A stretch of DNA of 14,579 nucleotides from CAG-582 sp964551965. Its GTDB lineage: Bacteria > Bacillota_I > Bacilli_A > RF39 > UBA660. The DNA lies in assembly GCA_964551965.1 (NCBI GenBank), contig CAZKFB010000035.1, positions 1 to 14,579 of the forward strand, given 5' to 3'. The position numbers were made by a program, and so were the translations under genes. Below are positions 6,071 through 13,218 of this stretch, piece by piece (position 1 is the first letter of the stretch; each line of letters opens with the position of its first letter). The notes beneath the pieces were generated by a model. The model did not search any database. It was not told the DNA's origin and saw nothing but the letters and a program-made list of their open reading frames with translations.

Positions 6071-7304
6071 ATGTGAGACTTGTGTTTTAAAAAATGGAAT
6101 TAGATTAGTATTGTGTGAAGATCAAACTAAGAATCGTACATTTATGGAAATCATTGTTAATTATGGTGGTACCAATAAAAAGTTTAAATGCAATGATAAG
6201 GAATATGAAATAATTCCTGGATCTGCCCATTTGCTAGAACATACATTAATAGAAGCTAGTGAATATGGAAATATGTTTGATTATCTAAGTGATAAATATG
6301 TGTCATTTAATGCATCAACTTCAGCTAAGCTAACAACATTTTACATGGACACGGTAAGTGATGCAAATGACCGTTTAATTGAATTAATTAATGTTGTTAA
6401 TAAGACGGTTTTTAATGATGAACTATTAGAAAAAGTTAAATCTCCTGTCCTTGAAGAAATAAGAATGGGTGCAGATAGACAATATGAAGAATTTACTATT
6501 GCTTCTATTAATTCTTTACTAACACAAAATGTTTTTATTAATAATTTAGGAAAAGTAGAAGATATAGCTAAAATCGATAGTGAGTATTTAAAGTTCATTC
6601 ATGATGTTTTCTATCAACCAGAAAATCAAGTAATTGCTATATCAGGTAATTTCGATAGTGAAAAAGTAAAAAAATTAATTGAAGAAACTTATGATAAAAT
6701 TGAATTTAATAATTATAAATATGAAGTATTAGATAAACATGAAGATGATGAAGTAAAAGATAAATTCGTTAAAATTGTTAAACCAGATTTAGATGAAATA
6801 ATAAAGATATCTTTTAAAGTAAATATCAGTTCATTGACACCAAAAGAGAGAGTTAAGTTATCTTTCTATAGTACTTTCTTCTTAGATTATAATTTTGATG
6901 ATTCATCAGAAATATTTAAGACAATTAAAAAAGAAAATCTATCACCTTACAGTGTGAATAAAAGCATTAATATCATGTATGATGATTATGTTATTCTATC
7001 ATTTACTCTTTATGGCAATAATGTCGATAGATTTAAAGAATTAGTTCTTGATATTATGGATAAGAAACCTTTTGATGAAGAAATGTTTGAACTTATGAAA
7101 AAGGAAAATACAATTAGTTTAATTAATCGAAATGATCATTGTTCAAGAATGCTATCACCATTTGTATCTAATGTTGTAGACTTTAAATACTATGATATTG
7201 ATAAATTAAGTGATATTGAAGAATTCACAAAGGAAGATTATCAAAATATGATGAATTCTCTTGATTTTTCACATTATACTATATGTGTTCAAACTAAGGA
7301 ATAA
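6063..7304 (+). CDS. Zinc-dependent M16-family peptidase (YmfH-like)
   Basis: The 413-residue protein is the active partner of the upstream M16 gene. The inverted zinc motif is HLLEH (56-60): both histidines and the catalytic glutamate are present, and the third ligand lies in the VLEEIRMGADRQ block (129-140). FNASTSAKLTTFYMDTV (82-98) is the substrate-strand region. Lobe 2 has LSPYSVNKSINIMYDDYVILSFTLYG. No signal peptide is seen, so it acts in the cytosol, cutting peptides or small proteins inside a clam-shell chamber. The start is fixed by AAAGGGGAGGTG (about 6047-6058). It is the last gene of the operon, which ends in a strong terminator. It could be a housekeeping peptidase or a maturation peptidase; nothing nearby looks like a precursor peptide. 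Confidence 0.88.
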   Translation: MTKCETCVLKNGIRLVLCEDQTKNRTFMEIIVNYGGTNKKFKCNDKEYEIIPGSAHLLEHTLIEASEYGNMFDYLSDKYVSFNASTSAKLTTFYMDTVSDANDRLIELINVVNKTVFNDELLEKVKSPVLEEIRMGADRQYEEFTIASINSLLTQNVFINNLGKVEDIAKIDSEYLKFIHDVFYQPENQVIAISGNFDSEKVKKLIEETYDKIEFNNYKYEVLDKHEDDEVKDKFVKIVKPDLDEIIKISFKVNISSLTPKERVKLSFYSTFFLDYNFDDSSEIFKTIKKENLSPYSVNKSINIMYDDYVILSFTLYGNNVDRFKELVLDIMDKKPFDEEMFELMKKENTISLINRNDHCSRMLSPFVSNVVDFKYYDIDKLSDIEEFTKEDYQNMMNSLDFSHYTICVQTKE

Positions 7305-7306
7305 TT

Positions 7307-7328
7307 AAAGGATATATATCCTTTTTTT
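7307..7328 (+). terminator. Intrinsic terminator after the M16 genes
   Basis: AAAGGAT (7307-7313) pairs with ATCCTTT (7318-7324) over a 4-base loop, followed by T through 7328. It begins two bases after the stop codon and ends the UDG-ASCH-M16 operon. Confidence 0.85.
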
Positions 7329-7344
7329 ATTTGTAAAATATTTG

Positions 7345-7350
7345 TATAAT
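7345..7350 (+). promoter_or_regulatory. Promoter -10 of the WYL regulator gene
   Basis: Consensus TATAAT lies 17 bases before the chosen ATG. No convincing -35 is seen; the area is A/T-rich. Six bases separate it from AGGTGA (7357-7362), so the transcript should begin at or next to the ribosome-binding site. Confidence 0.6.
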
Positions 7351-7356
7351 ATTATT

Positions 7357-7362
7357 AGGTGA
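7357..7362 (+). promoter_or_regulatory. Ribosome-binding site deciding the WYL gene start
   Basis: AGGTGA matches the 3' half of AAGGAGGTGA. A GTG inside it (7359) is in frame with the gene but would be its own binding site; the ATG at 7368 has the right 5-base gap. Confidence 0.7.
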
Positions 7363-7367
7363 ATGTT

Positions 7368-7952
7368 ATGAGTAAACTTAGTAATATTTTAACTATGATT
7401 GAATTATTGTCGACAGGTAAAAAATATTCGGTTGATGAACTTGCTAATATTCTAGAAGTAACTCCAAGAATGGTTCGTGCTTATAAAGATGATATGGAAA
7501 AAGCCGGAATATATGTAGATACGATATATGGACCTTATGGGGGATATGTTCTAAAAAATCAAGTTAGAATTCCTAAACGTAGTTTTAAAGTATCTGATTA
7601 TGAATTCTTAAGAGATTTGAGAGTTGATGAAGAATCTCAAGAAAAGTTAAATATTATTGCTGATAAGGTAAGAGGTATATATTTAGGTAGTAAACTTGAA
7701 AATGTTGAAGTAATGGATTCGATAAAGGATACTTATAACATATTAGCTAAAGCCATTAAAGAACATCGTAAAGTATTAATTGATTACTATTCTTATAAAA
7801 AAGGAATTACGACAAGAACTATTAATCCTTATGATTTATTCTTGTATTCTTCAGGATGGGGTGTTGCAGCTTATTGTAATCTTCGTCATGATTTAAGACA
7901 TTTTGAATTAAAGAGAATTGATAAAATTAAATTACTTGATGAATTTTTCTAA
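7368..7952 (+). CDS. WYL-domain transcriptional regulator
   Basis: The protein has 194 residues. The N-terminus (1-62) is a DeoR/HTH_11-like winged helix: ILTMIELLSTGKKYSVDELANIL, recognition region TPRMVRAYKDDMEKAGI, and a wing YGPYGGYVL. Residues 125-192 form the WYL domain: AIKEHRKVLIDYYSYKKG, a TRTINPYDLFLYSSGWGVAAYC strand pair with W164 and Y169, and HFELKRIDKIKLL. WYL domains sense ligands, often nucleic acids or nucleotides, and control metabolic or defence operons. It is shorter than many YafY-type regulators because the C-terminal WCX extension is missing; the stop is natural. It sits 53 bases before the SIS gene, across a strong palindrome, so it probably controls the SIS-PfkB genes; this is inference. 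Confidence 0.87.
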   Translation: MSKLSNILTMIELLSTGKKYSVDELANILEVTPRMVRAYKDDMEKAGIYVDTIYGPYGGYVLKNQVRIPKRSFKVSDYEFLRDLRVDEESQEKLNIIADKVRGIYLGSKLENVEVMDSIKDTYNILAKAIKEHRKVLIDYYSYKKGITTRTINPYDLFLYSSGWGVAAYCNLRHDLRHFELKRIDKIKLLDEFF

Positions 7953-7956
7953 GTAG

Positions 7957-8002
7957 ACCAAATACTTCCTATATAAGTAATATACTTAAGCTAGGAAGTG
8001 GT
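7957..8002 (+). promoter_or_regulatory. Long nested palindrome covering the Shine-Dalgarno of the SIS gene
   Basis: ACTTCCTA (7964-7971) and TAGGAAGT (7992-7999) are perfect 8-base arms. Nested inside, TAAGTA (7974-7979) and TACTTA (7983-7988) form a second stem with loop ATA. The outer stem extends, after an unpaired AAAT, with ACC (7957-7959) and GGT (8000-8002). The 3' arm contains the AGGAAGTGG ribosome-binding site of the ATG at 8006. It may be an RNA switch that hides the site, or a DNA operator overlapping a TATAAG (7972-7977). No U-tract follows, so it is not a terminator. Confidence 0.6.
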
Positions 8003-8005
8003 AAA

Positions 8006-8917
8006 ATGAATTATTTAGAAGAATTAAAGAGAGATATTTTAGAATCAACAAAGAATATTGATGATATTACTCTAAGTCTTGATAAGATGAAAGGAAATAC
8101 AATATGTACTGGTGTCGGTGGAAGTTATGTTGTCAGTGAGTACGCAAGCAGTATAATTGCTGCATCAAAGTCATGTATAGCATATTCCCTCGATGCAAGA
8201 GACTTAGGATATACTAACTTAGAACCCTTTGATAATATTTTTATAGCATCTTATAGTGGGTCTAATTTTGGTGTAAAGAGTTCCATATTAAAAGATAAGA
8301 ATACCTATCTATTATCATCGAGAAAGACTAATATTAGTAATGAAATTTTGCTTCATTATGAAATGGATAAAGAAGATAGTTTTATTTCTATGAAAGCAAC
8401 TATCATACCAATGTCTATATTGCTAAAATATTATCTAAAAGATAAATTTAAAGATATTATCGATGATATATTTAATAATTTAAATGTGAATTTATCTTTA
8501 AATATTGATACTAGTTATGTTAATATATATCATGGAATTGATAGTAAAGCTAGTGCTGCATTTTTAGAAAGTACATTTACTGAAAGTGGTGCTTCAGTAC
8601 CATTGATGCATGAAAAATATTCTTATTGTCATGGTAGATCAACTAGCAATAAGAAGCATGAGTCATCAGCTATCTATTTAAGAAATAGAAATACTGATTT
8701 AGATAAAACTATTATTTCGGTATTAGATTTACAAATGAAGGACTATATCGTGCTTGATAGCAAGTATGAAGATAGTATAGTTAATGACTTTTATGAGACA
8801 ATTCAATGTCTATTGTTAATGCTTAATATAGCTAGAACTAAGAAGATTAATCTAAGAAAAATAAAATATGATAAAGAAGCAGTTAAAAAATTATATTTTT
8901 TTAAAGGAAGTATGTAA
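8006..8917 (+). CDS. Two-lobed SIS-domain sugar-phosphate isomerase/deglycase-like protein
   Basis: The protein has 303 residues with two SIS (phosphosugar isomerase) halves. Lobe 1 has the phosphate-loop strand ICTGVGGSYVVSEYAS (33-48), the ARDLGY segment and the second binding loop FIASYSGSNFGV (79-90), matching the usual S-x-S-G-x-T region. Lobe 2 starts near 172 with YHGIDSKASAAFLESTFTES and has EKYSYCHGR (203-211), which parallels the E-x-x-HG element of GlmS- and FrlB-type enzymes; the glutamates and H209 are likely catalytic. It should act on a phosphorylated sugar or sugar-amine in the cytosol. The next gene encodes a PfkB kinase one base away, so the kinase probably makes the phosphorylated substrate. 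FrlB/FrlD (fructoselysine) is the closest known pairing logic, but identity is not established. Confidence 0.72.
   Translation: MNYLEELKRDILESTKNIDDITLSLDKMKGNTICTGVGGSYVVSEYASSIIAASKSCIAYSLDARDLGYTNLEPFDNIFIASYSGSNFGVKSSILKDKNTYLLSSRKTNISNEILLHYEMDKEDSFISMKATIIPMSILLKYYLKDKFKDIIDDIFNNLNVNLSLNIDTSYVNIYHGIDSKASAAFLESTFTESGASVPLMHEKYSYCHGRSTSNKKHESSAIYLRNRNTDLDKTIISVLDLQMKDYIVLDSKYEDSIVNDFYETIQCLLLMLNIARTKKINLRKIKYDKEAVKKLYFFKGSM
8903..8910 (+). promoter_or_regulatory. Ribosome-binding site deciding the PfkB start
   Basis: AAAGGAAG lies 8 bases before ATG 8919. It rules out an in-frame upstream ATG at 8868 that would overlap the SIS gene by 50 bases and add a non-homologous 17-residue tail before the kinase's first strand. 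Confidence 0.75.
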
Positions 8918-8918
8918 A

Positions 8919-9821
8919 ATGCGTATAGTTAGTTTTGGAAATTTATATTTAGACTATTATATTAAAAATGGGGAATTGGAAGGTGTAAGTGGGGGTAAGA
9001 CTAATGCCAATATCTTAGCTAATTTAAGTAATCGTTATGAATGTTTCTTTATTGGTTCATGCGGAACTGATACTATCGGAGATATAATAATTAAAGATTT
9101 AAATGACTTAGGAATTAAAAATAAAATAAAGAGAGTAGATAAACAATCTAAAGCATATTTTATTGATAATAATACTTATTCTACTGAATGTCCTTTTTGT
9201 AATCGCGAAGTTGGTTATCATGGTGAAATCTTAACAGAAGATGAAGTAATACCAGAAATCTTAGAAAGTGATTATCTAGTTATCGACAACTTTCATGTAT
9301 TAACAACTAAAGTATTAAAGAGTACTACTAATAAGGCATTCTTAGATATTGGTTATGATTATGATATAAGATATAGATCTTTAGACGAATTAACTGATAT
9401 AATTGCTAATCGTTTTGAAATTATTAACATGAATAACAAAGTATTTAGGACATTTAAAAATAAATTTATGTTAGATGAATTGGATATATATGAACTATTT
9501 AAACCTAAATTACTAATTATAACTAAAGGTAAAAAAGGATGTACTATTGTATTAAATGGAGAAGTAATTGAAAAAGAAATTGAGAATCCTGAAAAAGAAG
9601 TAGATGTTAGCGGAGCAGGCGATGCCTTTTTCTCTGAGTTCATTGCAGCTTATTTAGAAAATGAAGAATTAGATGAGAAATTAATTAGTAAAACTTATAT
9701 TAAAGCTAATTTAAAATCTCGATTAGTAGTAAGAAATATGGGAGCAAGAACGCATTTAAAACCATTATATAAAATAAAAAACTATAAGAACTGTGTTTGT
9801 GAATATCTTATTGTAGACTAA
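8919..9821 (+). CDS. PfkB-family carbohydrate kinase
   Basis: The 300-residue protein is a ribokinase/PfkB-fold enzyme phosphorylating a sugar or sugar derivative with ATP. The first strand MRIVSFGNLYLDYYI is followed by the substrate-binding SGGKTNANILANLS (24-37), then IGSCGTDTIGDIIIKDL (45-61). The C-terminal signature is VDVSGAGDAFFSEFIAAYL (228-246), holding the anion-hole GAGD (232-235) with catalytic D235; the standard D-T-x-GAGD is altered to D-V-S-GAGD. The length fits the family. An uncommon feature is CPFC (91-94) in the lid region, with C292-V-C294 at the C-terminus, which might bind a metal. It starts one base after the SIS stop, so the two are co-expressed and likely work in sequence. 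The substrate is unknown. Confidence 0.85.
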   Translation: MRIVSFGNLYLDYYIKNGELEGVSGGKTNANILANLSNRYECFFIGSCGTDTIGDIIIKDLNDLGIKNKIKRVDKQSKAYFIDNNTYSTECPFCNREVGYHGEILTEDEVIPEILESDYLVIDNFHVLTTKVLKSTTNKAFLDIGYDYDIRYRSLDELTDIIANRFEIINMNNKVFRTFKNKFMLDELDIYELFKPKLLIITKGKKGCTIVLNGEVIEKEIENPEKEVDVSGAGDAFFSEFIAAYLENEELDEKLISKTYIKANLKSRLVVRNMGARTHLKPLYKIKNYKNCVCEYLIVD

Positions 9822-9836
9822 ATAATTAAATAATTG

Positions 9837-9842
9837 TATAAT
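9837..9842 (+). promoter_or_regulatory. Candidate promoter -10 of the degenerate ABC gene
   Basis: TATAAT lies 19 bases before ATG 9862 and 8 bases before AGGTG (9851-9855). A weak TTGTAG (9811-9816) is the only -35-like word, 20 bases upstream. Read-through from the SIS-PfkB genes is also possible, as no terminator is seen in between. Confidence 0.5.
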
Positions 9843-9861
9843 ACTATTACAGGTGTATAGT

Positions 9862-11412
9862 ATGAAAGAAATATTAAAAAAATGTGATATATCATCCGTA
9901 GTTATGACAACTTTATATAAAATAACTATCTATGCTTGTTGGTATTTATTCGCATTTATGTTTTTAAATTTTATTAGAGATGGAATAACAGATACTAAAT
10001 TAGTATTTTTACTTTTATCAATAGTTATTATCTATATTATTAGAAGTATCTTAAAGACAATGTATAAGAGTATTGCAAGTTCGAGTTATCACAATGTAAA
10101 ACACAATATAGAGATGTATTATTTTTCTAAATTTGAGAATCTTGAATATAAGACAGTTGAAGAGATGAATCGTGAATTAATAGCTGATAAGATCTTACGT
10201 GTATCCTATAATATTACTAAGATAATAAGTGACATTGGAGAATATATTATTCCATGTTTTATTGGTTTGCTTATTCTATTCATTAAATTATTAGATATTA
10301 ATGTCGTTTTAGGGCTTGTTGTAATGTTTATATTAATAATAGTAATTATGACTTCATATAATAATAGTGTCGTAACTAATAATATTAATAACTATAATGA
10401 TCTATTAAAAGACTTTATTAATAAGATGTTAACAATTAAAAAATTGAATGTCTTTAACTTTTGTTATCGTTTATTAGATGCCAATGATGAATCTGATATA
10501 TGTTTCTTAAAGAGTACTGAAAATGATAATGCATTAACTAATAAGATATTTGTAATAACAATATTGATATTAGCATCGACATTTATATTTATTAATGCGA
10601 CAGTAGATAGGTTAGGAGTAATTCTATTTATATTAGTAATAATGGTTAAATTAATAGATTTATTGGGAACTATTAATCCATTTATAAAGAATGTTAAAGA
10701 GTCTTTAAATAATTTTCATGAATTAAATAGTTATTTTAATAATGAAAGAGAATTAAATTATATAAGTAATTTTAAGAGTATTAAAGTTAGTAATGCAGCT
10801 ATTACTTATGGAGATCCTAATTTCTCTTTAAACATTCCTGAATTTGAATTGGGAATAAAAGATCATATTGATATTATGGGTAAGGCAGGACAAGGTAAAT
10901 CAACAATATTAAATATCTTGAGTGGCTTATTTAGTATTGATGAAGGTAGTATCTTTGTTGATGGGAAAATTACTAAGAAATACTTAAATTCATATTATTC
11001 TACCCCTAATACGGAAATGTTTAATATAAGTTTAAGAGATAATTTATTGATGGGTTCAGGAAAAACTGATGAAGAAATTATAAACTTAATTAATGAAATT
11101 GACTTAACGGTCTGGTATAATTCACTAAGTGATGGATTAGATACAATTATGAATGATCAAATTGATATTGTTACAAGACAAAAAATAAATTTAATAAGAG
11201 GATTATTAATGGATAGGGAAGTTTTATTCCTTGATAATCCGACATATGAAGTAGATATGGAAACGGAGAAAAAAGTTGCATCTATGATTAAGAAACACTT
11301 AAAGGATAAGACATATATTATTGTTTCTAATCGACCTGTTATAACAACGATATGTAAGAAACACTATTTCATTAAAGATCATACATTAAAGAATAAAGAA
11401 CCTTTACTATAG
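9862..11412 (+). CDS. ABC-exporter-like protein with degenerate ATPase domain
   Basis: The 516-residue protein has an exporter-type N-terminal membrane domain (hydrophobic helices near 21-38, 46-62, 127-144, 147-164, 229-246 and 250-268) fused to an ABC ATPase from about 305. Walker A is intact (GKAGQGKS, 340-347). The rest is eroded: the Q-loop region reads STPNTEMFN with proline where glutamine is expected; LSGGQ aligns with IDIVT (434-438), while the following R-Q-K-I-N-L-I-R still matches; Walker B is VLFLDNPT with asparagine N459 for the catalytic glutamate; the H-loop histidine is N490. It probably binds but does not hydrolyse ATP. The start is ATG 9862, 6 bases after AGGTG; an earlier GTG at 9853 lies in that site. 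No second ABC half is next to it in the SIS-PfkB unit, so its partner is unknown. Confidence 0.85.
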   Translation: MKEILKKCDISSVVMTTLYKITIYACWYLFAFMFLNFIRDGITDTKLVFLLLSIVIIYIIRSILKTMYKSIASSSYHNVKHNIEMYYFSKFENLEYKTVEEMNRELIADKILRVSYNITKIISDIGEYIIPCFIGLLILFIKLLDINVVLGLVVMFILIIVIMTSYNNSVVTNNINNYNDLLKDFINKMLTIKKLNVFNFCYRLLDANDESDICFLKSTENDNALTNKIFVITILILASTFIFINATVDRLGVILFILVIMVKLIDLLGTINPFIKNVKESLNNFHELNSYFNNERELNYISNFKSIKVSNAAITYGDPNFSLNIPEFELGIKDHIDIMGKAGQGKSTILNILSGLFSIDEGSIFVDGKITKKYLNSYYSTPNTEMFNISLRDNLLMGSGKTDEEIINLINEIDLTVWYNSLSDGLDTIMNDQIDIVTRQKINLIRGLLMDREVLFLDNPTYEVDMETEKKVASMIKKHLKDKTYIIVSNRPVITTICKKHYFIKDHTLKNKEPLL

Positions 11413-11420
11413 GTTCTTTT
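11395..11420 (+). terminator. Intrinsic terminator overlapping the stop codon
   Basis: AAAGAACCT (11395-11403) pairs with AGGTTCTTT (11411-11419), a 9-bp perfect stem with a 7-base loop and a T-run. The 5' arm is coding sequence and the TAG stop at 11410-11412 lies at the loop/3' arm border. It separates the degenerate ABC gene from the exporter genes. Confidence 0.8.
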
Positions 11421-11439
11421 AATTTTCACATTTTAGTGA

Positions 11440-11445
11440 TAAAAT
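11440..11445 (+). promoter_or_regulatory. Candidate extended -10 promoter of the ABC exporter genes
   Basis: TAAAAT is preceded by TGA (11437-11439), an extended -10 identical in form to that before the HAD gene. The ATG is 24 bases downstream. No convincing -35 is visible. Confidence 0.45.
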
Positions 11446-11459
11446 TAACAAGTGCGAAT

Positions 11460-11466
11460 GGGTGAT
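11460..11466 (+). promoter_or_regulatory. Ribosome-binding site deciding the exporter start
   Basis: GGGTGAT matches the end of AAGGAGGTGAT and lies 3 bases before ATG 11470, equal to normal spacing for the core site. In-frame GTG 11452 and ATG 11458 lie upstream of or at this site and are less likely starts. Confidence 0.65.
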
Positions 11467-11469
11467 AAT

Positions 11470-13218
11470 ATGATTAAATTATTTAGATATTTAAAGAAAA
11501 AAGAAATAATAGGTATTCTTATTTCTTTAGTTTTAGTAATAGTTCAAGTATGGTTAGAATTAACCATGCCTGACTATATGAGTGAAATTACAAGACTTGT
11601 TCAAACTGAGGGAAGTTTGATGAGTGATATTCTAATTGCTGGTGGCAAAATGTGTCTATGTGCATTTGGAAGTTTAATATCTTCGATTGTCGTTTGTTTT
11701 TTAGCTTCCAATATTGCATCTAGTTTTGCAACTGTTATTAGATCAAAAATATTTGAGAAGACTGGAAAGTTCAGTATTGCTGAAATGAAGAAGTTTTCCA
11801 CTAGTAGTTTAATAACGAGAACAACTAACGATGTTACTCAAGTAGATATGGTAATTGGTTTAGGATTACAAATGTTAGTTAAAGCTCCGATAATGGCAGT
11901 ATGGGCAATATTAAAGATATTAAATAAAGGATTGGAATGGAGTATTCTAACAGGAATATGCGTTGTTATACTTTTAGTAACAGTTTCTATTATTTTAGTT
12001 ATTGTTTTACCTCGATTTGAACGTGTTCAAAAGTTAATTGATAGAATTAATGGGGTTACTCGTGAAAACTTAACAGGCATTCGTGTAATTCGTGCATTCA
12101 ATGCTGAAAAGTTCCAAACTGATAGATTTGGTGAAGTAAATGAATCTTTAACTAAACAACAAATGTTTAATCAGAGTACTTTTGCTGTTATGATGCCCGT
12201 AATGAATCTCGTAATGCATGGTTTAACTTTAGGTATATACATCATTGGTACTATTTTAATTATGAATGCTGGTCTAACAGAAAGAATTACTATATTCAGT
12301 AATATGATTGTATTCTCAAGTTATGGTATGCAAGTAATCATGTCTTTCTTAATGTTAGCTATGATATTTATGATGGCTCCTCGTGCTCAAATTTCTGCTC
12401 GTCGTATTAATGAAGTGCTAGATGAAAAAATTTCTATTATTGAGGGAAATTTTGATGGAGAGACAAAAGAAAAGGGAACTGTTGAATTTAAGAGAGTTTC
12501 TTTTAAATATCCGGATGCTGATGAATATTTATTAAAAAATATTAGCTTTAAAGCAAATCAAGGAGAGACAGTAGCTTTTATTGGTTCGACTGGTTCCGGT
12601 AAATCAACTCTAATTAATTTAATACCAAGATTTTATGATGCAACTGATGGAAGTGTATTAGTTGATGGTGTTGATGTTAAAGAGTATAAACAAGAGTTAT
12701 TAAATAATAAAATTGGTTATGTACCTCAAAAAGCTGTAATGTTTACAGGTTCTGTAATGGACAATGTAACTTTTGGTTCTACTGATAAAGAGATAACTTC
12801 TAAGAACGTAGAAGAAGCAATAAGAGTTGCACAAGCAGAAGGTTTTGTTAGGGAAATGGAAGATGGAATTAATTCCCATATTGCTCGCGGGGGAACAAAT
12901 GTAAGTGGAGGTCAAAAGCAAAGACTTTCAATTGCTAGAGCAATAGCAAGAGACCCAGAAATATATATCTTTGATGATACTTTCTCCGCCCTAGATTATA
13001 AAACTGATTCTATCCTTCGTAGTGAACTTAAAAAACATACTAAGAATGCAACAAATATAATCGTTGCTCAAAGAATTGGTACAATTATGAATGCTGATAA
13101 AATAATTGTTCTTGATAAAGGTGAATGTGTGGGAATAGGTACTCATGATTATTTAATGAAGAATTGTTCCGTATACAAAGAAATTGCTTTATCTCAATTA
13201 AGTGAGGAGGAATTATAA
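11470..13218 (+). CDS. ABC exporter half-transporter, degenerate-site subunit of a heterodimer
   Basis: The 582-residue protein is a type IV (exporter-fold) half-transporter. The membrane domain spans residues 1-305 with six helices, followed by the ATPase. Walker A is GSTGSGKS (372-379), Q-loop YVPQ with Q420, signature NVSGGQKQR (477-485), D-loop SALD. Walker B reads IYIFDDTFSALD with D503 for the usual glutamate, and the H-loop has Q534 in AQRIGTI. These two changes are exactly those of the non-catalytic Walker side in heterodimeric exporters such as TM287, LmrC and BmrC. The partner is the next gene, whose ATG overlaps this stop by one base (TAATG). The substrate could be a drug, lipid or peptide; it cannot be read from sequence. 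Confidence 0.92.
   Translation: MIKLFRYLKKKEIIGILISLVLVIVQVWLELTMPDYMSEITRLVQTEGSLMSDILIAGGKMCLCAFGSLISSIVVCFLASNIASSFATVIRSKIFEKTGKFSIAEMKKFSTSSLITRTTNDVTQVDMVIGLGLQMLVKAPIMAVWAILKILNKGLEWSILTGICVVILLVTVSIILVIVLPRFERVQKLIDRINGVTRENLTGIRVIRAFNAEKFQTDRFGEVNESLTKQQMFNQSTFAVMMPVMNLVMHGLTLGIYIIGTILIMNAGLTERITIFSNMIVFSSYGMQVIMSFLMLAMIFMMAPRAQISARRINEVLDEKISIIEGNFDGETKEKGTVEFKRVSFKYPDADEYLLKNISFKANQGETVAFIGSTGSGKSTLINLIPRFYDATDGSVLVDGVDVKEYKQELLNNKIGYVPQKAVMFTGSVMDNVTFGSTDKEITSKNVEEAIRVAQAEGFVREMEDGINSHIARGGTNVSGGQKQRLSIARAIARDPEIYIFDDTFSALDYKTDSILRSELKKHTKNATNIIVAQRIGTIMNADKIIVLDKGECVGIGTHDYLMKNCSVYKEIALSQLSEEEL

Noticed and set aside
7359..7367. GTG starts at 7359, 9853 and 11452 for the WYL, degenerate ABC and exporter genes
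   Set aside because: The GTGs at 7359 and 9853 are part of the ribosome-binding site itself, and the one at 11452 lies just upstream of it; ATGs at 7368, 9862 and 11470 are correctly spaced.
7957..8002. Reading the palindrome before the SIS gene as a terminator of the WYL gene
   Set aside because: The stem is followed by GGTAAAATG with no T-run, and its 3' arm is a ribosome-binding site.
8006..9821. Firm naming of the SIS and PfkB genes as frlB and frlD
   Set aside because: Only the family pairing supports it; lengths, regulator type and lack of an uptake system differ, and substrate residues could not be checked.
11470..13218. Calling the exporter subunit inactive because Walker B has D503 and the H-loop has Q534
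   Set aside because: These changes are the normal signature of one half of heterodimeric exporters, and the partner gene follows directly.
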